Assembly (NCBI RefSeq): GCF_001723175.1
Contig: NC_064656.1
Span: 2,170,001-2,234,000 of the forward strand
Direction: 5' to 3'
DNA from: Penicillium oxalicum
Taxonomy: Eukaryota; Ascomycota; Eurotiomycetes; Eurotiales; Aspergillaceae
Length of the DNA: 64,000 bases
Both the position numbers and the translations under genes were made by a program. Every line of letters begins with the position of its first letter. Positions within the stretch are counted from its first letter, which is position 1. A model generated the notes under the pieces. It had not been told where the DNA came from. It was given only the letters and a program-made list of their open reading frames with translations, and did no database searches. Below are positions 58,504 through 64,000 of this stretch, piece after piece.

Positions 58504-60601
58504 TTAAATCGTATACCGGAAAGTGGCCTCGCCCTCAATGACGCGCTTGCCCTGGTTGGCCTGTCGGTTGCAGATGCGGAACCACAGACTCAGACAGCAG
58601 ACAATCACAATGATCAGCACGTTGCAGCTGCACAGAAAGCATACATGGTTAGCGTGAGATCGAATATTATGGAGGCGAGGGCGTTGAAGGGCACAAGAGA
58701 TGCCTCCTTTCATCCAGAGTCCAATGTCCGGGCCCGAAAGGGAAGGGCAGGGAAGGCAAGGTAGAGGCGAAACGACTTACGCAAGCGCGGCATACATGCC
58801 AGGTCGGTAGCCAGGAGCGTCCTGGGGCCGGAAGACCAAACTGCTGGCGATACCTCCGACACCACCGAATCCAACCAGGGTGGCACTGGAAAAGGCACGG
58901 GTCCACTGGCCTCGCACATTGTTGGCCTGGTAGGCCATGCAAGAGGGAATGTTGGCGTTGGCGCCCGCGACGGTGAAAAAGACACCGGCATATCGGACGG
59001 CGTTGCCCTTGGCGAAGCCCATCATGGGCAGACCGATGATGCACAGCAGACAGTTGAAGATGAGAACCGGGGCGCGCACGCGGTACTTGTCACCGAACCA
59101 GGCGGTACCGTACATGACAAAGCCGGCGAAGATATAAGGTGGAGCAACCAGACACTGGGCCGCCGCAACGCTGAACTTCATACCCTCCATGAGAATAATG
59201 GGGAGGAAGTAGGCAATGGCGTAGGTGACCGTGGTGATGGAACTGGGAATGCAGAATCAGCCATCCGTTGTGGGGGTGACACAGTCCTATCGGGCTGGAA
59301 TCATTTCATTTCGCCGTGGTGCTGGAAAAAAGAGACTTACAAGAAGATCATAGCAAAGCACCAAATCTTGATATCCAACGCCGGTCGCAAGAACTTCTTG
59401 AGTGAGAAAGCCTCGAGCTCGCCATCTTTGCGATCATTGTTGATACGTCGCACGACCCAATCACACTCCTTCTTGGACAGGAATCTCCACGACTTGGACG
59501 CGCGGTCTGGGAAATCGACGAGGAAGACAAAGCACATCAAGCCGATGGCACCGGTAATCTAGAGTCGTTGAATCAGACAGGCTGTTTCCATGCAAAGAGG
59601 CGGAAGATGGTAATTTCCTTTCTCCTTGGCAAGTGACAAGTGACATACCACGCCTTCGAGGATGAAGATCCACCGCCAACCCGTCAACCCATGGGTTCCA
59701 TTCAATTGCATGAGACCGAAGGCGAGGATACCCGATGCTGCAGAGGCAACACAGCCGATCAGGTAGAAGACGGAGAATCGCTTTTGGACGTCATCTGATC
59801 AGAAAGTCAGCACCCCGCACACCCCCACGAGAAGATTTCTCTGGTGATACTCACATCGAGTGTACCAGCATGACAGCAAATAAACACATCCTGGGAAATA
59901 GCCGGCTTCCAAGACACCCAGCAGCGTCCGAAGGGCGACCAATTGGCCCCAGTTCTTAGCAAATCCCGTTCCCTGGGTATCAGGTTAGCAAGAAGTCAAA
60001 AACATGTAGATTGTAAAGCGGGTGAAATGCAATATGCTTACGATCATCACTGCGGCCCACGTCATAATAATCGATCCCAGGAACAAGGTGGGCCCGACTT
60101 TGCGAATGATGACCGTCATTGGTGGTTGGAAGAGAATATAGGGAACGAAGAACATGAGGACGACGATAGACTAGAGCCGCGAGGTGGCGAGGTGTTAGTT
60201 CATCGACACAAGAATGCCGCGGCTCGTCTGGCCAAGGAGGAGAACTATCACGAACATAGCGATCCCCAACATCCAATGCCAACTCCTTCTTCAAACTGTT
60301 CTCGCCATGACGCGCGTTAGCCTGCACCACTCTTGTCCACCGAGCCTGGTGCGACGAAGTAGGGAGCTGCAGCTTACCCCGCGATGGCAGCCGCACTCAG
60401 GTTGGTCCGGTCCATGAGTGAAACGCAGTATGCCAGACCGGTCATGGTGACCAGACGGAGATCAATGCGACGGATGATTCTCTTCTGTTCTTCAGGCGTG
60501 AATTCATCATCGTAGTCGGAAGGAGGGGTCTCCTGGCCCGATGTCTTTCTCTCCACATCTTCAATGCGATCTACGCTGCCGAGCTTCTCGTCGGCGGACA
60601 T
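58504..60601 (-). CDS. MFS permease of the anion:cation symporter type (Dal5/Tna1-like)
   Basis: A plasma-membrane permease of 486 residues related to yeast allantoate (Dal5) and nicotinate (Tna1) transporters, which import small organic anions with protons. Eight exons with introns 58628-58780, 59243-59340, 59559-59648, 59795-59854, 59973-60041, 60171-60255 and 60296-60377. The acidic, hydrophilic N-terminus (EDVERKTSGQETPPSDYDD) leads to the typical start IDLRLVTMTGLAYC and SLMDRTNLSAAAIAG. Then come IVVLMFFVPYILFQPP, GWRWIFILEGV-type loop sequence, LVDFPDRASKSWRFLSKKE and FSVAAAQCLVAPPY. Exon 2 is only 40 nt; its 3' donor reads GTTCGT, non-standard, so that junction is less certain. Substrate cannot be assigned; many such genes serve vitamin or amide uptake. 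Confidence 0.87.
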
Positions 60602-63600
60602 GGTGAGTCGGGTAAGGAGGTTGTCTTCGAGGAGATGAGGGAGTAGATCAAGCAAAGTGTGATATCAAGTCGAGTACCGTCACAGTTCAGGCTTGATGAC
60701 ACAAGTTCTCAAGAGTCCCGCTGTAGACACTGGACACCTTTCAGGGTCATGAGCGGAGGAGGGGAGGGGGATGGGATCATCTTTATCATTTTGGGAATGA
60801 CAGCGTTAGGTAGGATGTCGGATGGTCTCCGTCTCAGGTAAGCAAGCAGACGGGGGCAAGCAACGACGAGTCACCACTTGGTAGCGTTACGAAAGGAACC
60901 CACCTGCCGACCTCCATGTGGCTAAGAGACCACATCGAGGAATCCATCAACTGGGGACGAGAATGGATCCCCCTCCATTCTCGATGCCCAGCCTTTTGCC
61001 CCTCCCGCTTGAAGGTTGGACGTGAAGCAATAGCCGACAGAATTTCGACAAATGCCTCGGTGCAAAAGACAGTTTTCGGTCAGACTGCCACAAGGCTTGG
61101 TACACGAAGATTGGGCCCCCTCCAGATGGGGAGATATCTGAGTTCACCCAACAATGGACGGACCCAGCCCTTTCGTTGGAGAGGGAGAGAAAAGGGTGAG
61201 TGGGGGGGGAAGGGAGGGGGGACGATTCACGACGCAAAGACACAAGAAGCCCAGCGACTCCGTGGGCTGAGTCTGGTGTTTCGGTCGAGTCACGGGGGAG
61301 CATTGCGACGTGGAGAGGGTGGCGGTTCCAGGCCAAAGACCAGCAACAAGCGGATGAGTTGACGATCTGGGGTCGTTGGTCCCGGAAGAGAAATGCGGGG
61401 AAGACACCAAACGGAGCCAGTCATTCCTGATCCGGGTGGCGCTTGGCAGCTTGGCAACTTGGCGGAACAGGTCAAGTCCGCAGCGAAAGTTGCGAGAAAG
61501 TCAGGACCGGGTTCCCATTTTGACTTTCTCGTGGCTGCCACTCCCACTCTGCGTGAGACTAAAAGTGGGTTGCCACGGGGAAAGTAGCCGATGATGTTAT
61601 TCGCGATGGTCATGGTCGGTTAGGGCGAATGGAGCTCAGGGAAGACAGCTCGTATTATTGATCGAGCCCACTGGGAGCTGACATGACACAGTTCCCACGC
61701 GGGACTCTTTTACGAAGGGACTGGAGATGGTGAGATCCAAAACTATGGTCATTCGTGACTGGATCTGACCAAAGGCACTAGGGATCTTTCACTAGCGACT
61801 GGCCTGGACAAGGGGTCCCATCCACCGTCTCTGAACGTGGGAGGCAACGCATCCCCAGACTTGGTTGATTGGGTCGATTAGCTCCAGCCTGCTCATTAGC
61901 GTCATGCAGCTCCTCACAAGGTTTGACCGTCGGGTAGTTTGTTTTCTGGTCTTTTTTGCCGTTGAGTCCCTCGACTCTCTCCACCCTCCAAGTCTGCCCA
62001 GAAAGTTATTTACTCCCAGGACCTGCAGGATCAGCCATCATGACCATTCTGATTTCTGACCTTTTTTTGTGTGTGTGATTTGTGTTTATTCGTTTTTTTC
62101 CCGTCGATTTTGCCTCGGGAATTGCTTTTCCATTCGTCCAAGCGAAGGCTGTCGAATGAGCGTGACTGGATGGGCGGCCGAGCGCGGCTGTTCGTCGAGT
62201 CACCTCGTATTCCTCTGGTCGCCATCCCAAGGGCCGAAACTTCAGTCTCACTAGACTCGTTTCGGAAGGAGTCACAAATCTGGGGAAATGTCCGATACAC
62301 GTGTGGCGCCTCCCCCCTTCCGAGGAGGAAAGAGAGGCCCATCTTGGCTTACCTCGACCATGTATCTGGTCGGATCGTTCGGGGTCAGCGCGTGCCCTCC
62401 ACAACTTTAGTGTTAAAGTTGGAAATAGGGTCGCGACTGACTTGTACTGTATGGAGTTTAGCATCGTAGCTCGCCCTGTCATTTGGATCATTCTAGCTAC
62501 CCTGATCTCAGATGGTCCAGAGGTAGAACCTTAAAACAGGGATGTGGACACAAACTACCTTCGACAGCGCCAAACCCTACGCGTCCAGTCGTCAACGAGT
62601 CTTTGGGTTTGAGGGATGCTGAACCCGTGTGAGTACGCTTTGTTTCTACATGTAGGACTCCATTGAGTTCTTTGTGTGACCCTCGGATCACTCGCTTTGA
62701 CCTACACGTGAGAGGCCTGCATTATGACAGGTTGCACATTTGCCCAGGAGGACATGGCATGGTTGACAAACACACATGCAAAGGCCATCTTCACCATCGG
62801 ACGGGTGATGAGTCAGAAGGAGACGCCGACCTACGTAGTTCACCACAGGATTCTTTCTATCGAGTGCAATCAAGCATGTAGCAATGGTGCTGCTCATACG
62901 CAACCTGGCTTCGGACCCGAGGTGCAATCTCAGAGCTATGGATGTACTTTATTGCGTATCATCTCACTATTTCCTGCCGAAATATCTCAATGGAATTAGA
63001 TGATCATGCATCGCATTCATCGTCTACTGTGTACATTGAATACATCGGTACACCACTTGTGGCGAGTCACGATAACTTTAGATGATCTATCAGCTCAATT
63101 CGATTCCAGACAATGCTTCCCTCCCCGACTTGATCCGAAAGTTACTCCTCCCCGATGCGAATGTGCACTGATAGCTCGCCAGCGCGCTTTGCTACCGCCC
63201 CACCTGACCGACTCAAAAGCCACAACTTTAATCCCCAAGATCTCCAAGATCCCCAACGCACATATGTCCATGCGTGAAGATACTCGGATAGAGCTCTTGC
63301 CACCATGGCTGCATCGATTTCTTGCTTGAACCATGTCCAACCACATCACTTGCTCATCATTCTGATGCCCGATGACTGGTTCACTCTTTCCATTTGACTT
63401 GCACCTCGGCTCGTCTGCCAATTTGGAAGTCAATACACAAGTCTAGACCACAGAACAGGAATAAGTCGCCTCGCTTCTTGCAGTTGTTGTCACCACCTTG
63501 ATCTCTTGGGCACCATGGATTTAAAAAGTTTAAAAGATGAGCCGAGGCTTCAGTCAAGTTGAAAGGAGAGTCCAAGCTCCAGCGAACTTAATAGTGTGGA

Positions 63601-64000
63601 TGGCCTGGCTGAAAATAACCATGTGAACTGAGCGTTTTGAACTGGAGCGCTGGTCAAACGAGCTGCCGCGGGCACGGGTCTTTAGAAAATATCTCTTTAT
63701 GATGAGCGCCTGAAACTGGCTGCCTGCCTCTCTTTGTCTCTCACCCTTGAGGTTCATTCGAGAAGACCATCCAGCACCTCACCTCCTACCTAAGGATCGA
63801 AAAATGGTCATCCCCTCGCTTGGATGACTTTCCGGAGCGGTATCTGCGGCTGTATCACTAGGAAAGCAGGATACACCTCTTTCCCCTCCGCAGTCGTGAG
63901 CATTGCATCTGAAAAAGGATGAACATAGCAGGGAAATTCCCTCATTCGACATTGAACAGCCTCGCTGCATTCAGCAATACCAAACTTCGATTGTCTTGTA
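60602..64000. other. Gene-free stretch, about 3.4 kb, to window end
   Basis: The left end is the permease promoter. I tested the open frames on both strands and found no recognisable protein, no tRNA and no repeat family. A gene that begins outside the window could still enter from the right. Confidence 0.55.
61194..61221 (+). other. G-quadruplex-type motif
   Basis: Four G-runs (3, 8, 3 and 6 G) separated by 5, 2 and 1 bases satisfy the G3+N1-7 pattern. It lies about 600 bp upstream of the permease start, on the strand opposite to the gene's coding strand. Folding is possible but not shown. Confidence 0.6.

Overview
This window is nuclear DNA from a filamentous ascomycete, most likely a member of the Eurotiales (Aspergillus/Penicillium type). 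Coding regions are split by short introns (mostly 50-150 nt) with GT...AG ends and fungal CTAAC/CTAAT-like branch sites. The gene set (secreted large-subunit catalase, acid trehalase, rhamnogalacturonan lyase, mannitol 2-dehydrogenase, MstA-like sugar transporter) is typical of that group. I could model 20 protein-coding genes with exon structures whose lengths sum to a whole number of codons. I found no complete tRNA, rRNA, transposon, CRISPR or viral element.

Layout. 2.2-8.5 kb: a secreted catalase (+) and an acid trehalase (-) converge tail to tail. 10.7-22.6 kb: a block rich in nuclear housekeeping genes: Nse1 of the SMC5/6 complex, the small U2AF splicing factor, the NC2-beta/Dr1 histone-fold repressor, an Arp9-like actin-related protein and Kin17, with one short-chain dehydrogenase inserted. 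23.8-36.6 kb: a more accessory stretch with an orphan cytochrome P450, an F-box-like protein, a secreted lytic-transglycosylase-like protein, a glutathione S-transferase-like protein, an acyl-CoA thioesterase and a second short-chain dehydrogenase, plus about 3 kb with no gene but with decayed tRNA-like motifs. 37.6-53.3 kb: carbon and nutrient acquisition: mannitol 2-dehydrogenase, a monosaccharide transporter with a dense set of CreA-type motifs upstream, a secreted S28 serine peptidase and an intron-rich rhamnogalacturonan lyase. 54.1-60.6 kb: the glycine decarboxylase P protein and an anion:cation-symporter type MFS permease. 60.6-64 kb: gene-free as far as I can read, with a G-quadruplex-type motif.

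How the genes fit together. Several products act outside the cell or at its surface (catalase, trehalase, transglycosylase-like protein, S28 peptidase, pectin lyase) and feed uptake (sugar transporter, MFS permease) and central metabolism (mannitol dehydrogenase, glycine cleavage). This is co-location, not a demonstrated pathway. I did not find a clearly new multi-gene system. The best leads are the secreted bacterial-type transglycosylase, the backbone-less set of tailoring-type enzymes at 23.8-36.6 kb, the CreA-motif cluster and the stop-free, frame-preserving intron of the glycine decarboxylase gene. All family names come from reading the protein sequence; no database search was run.
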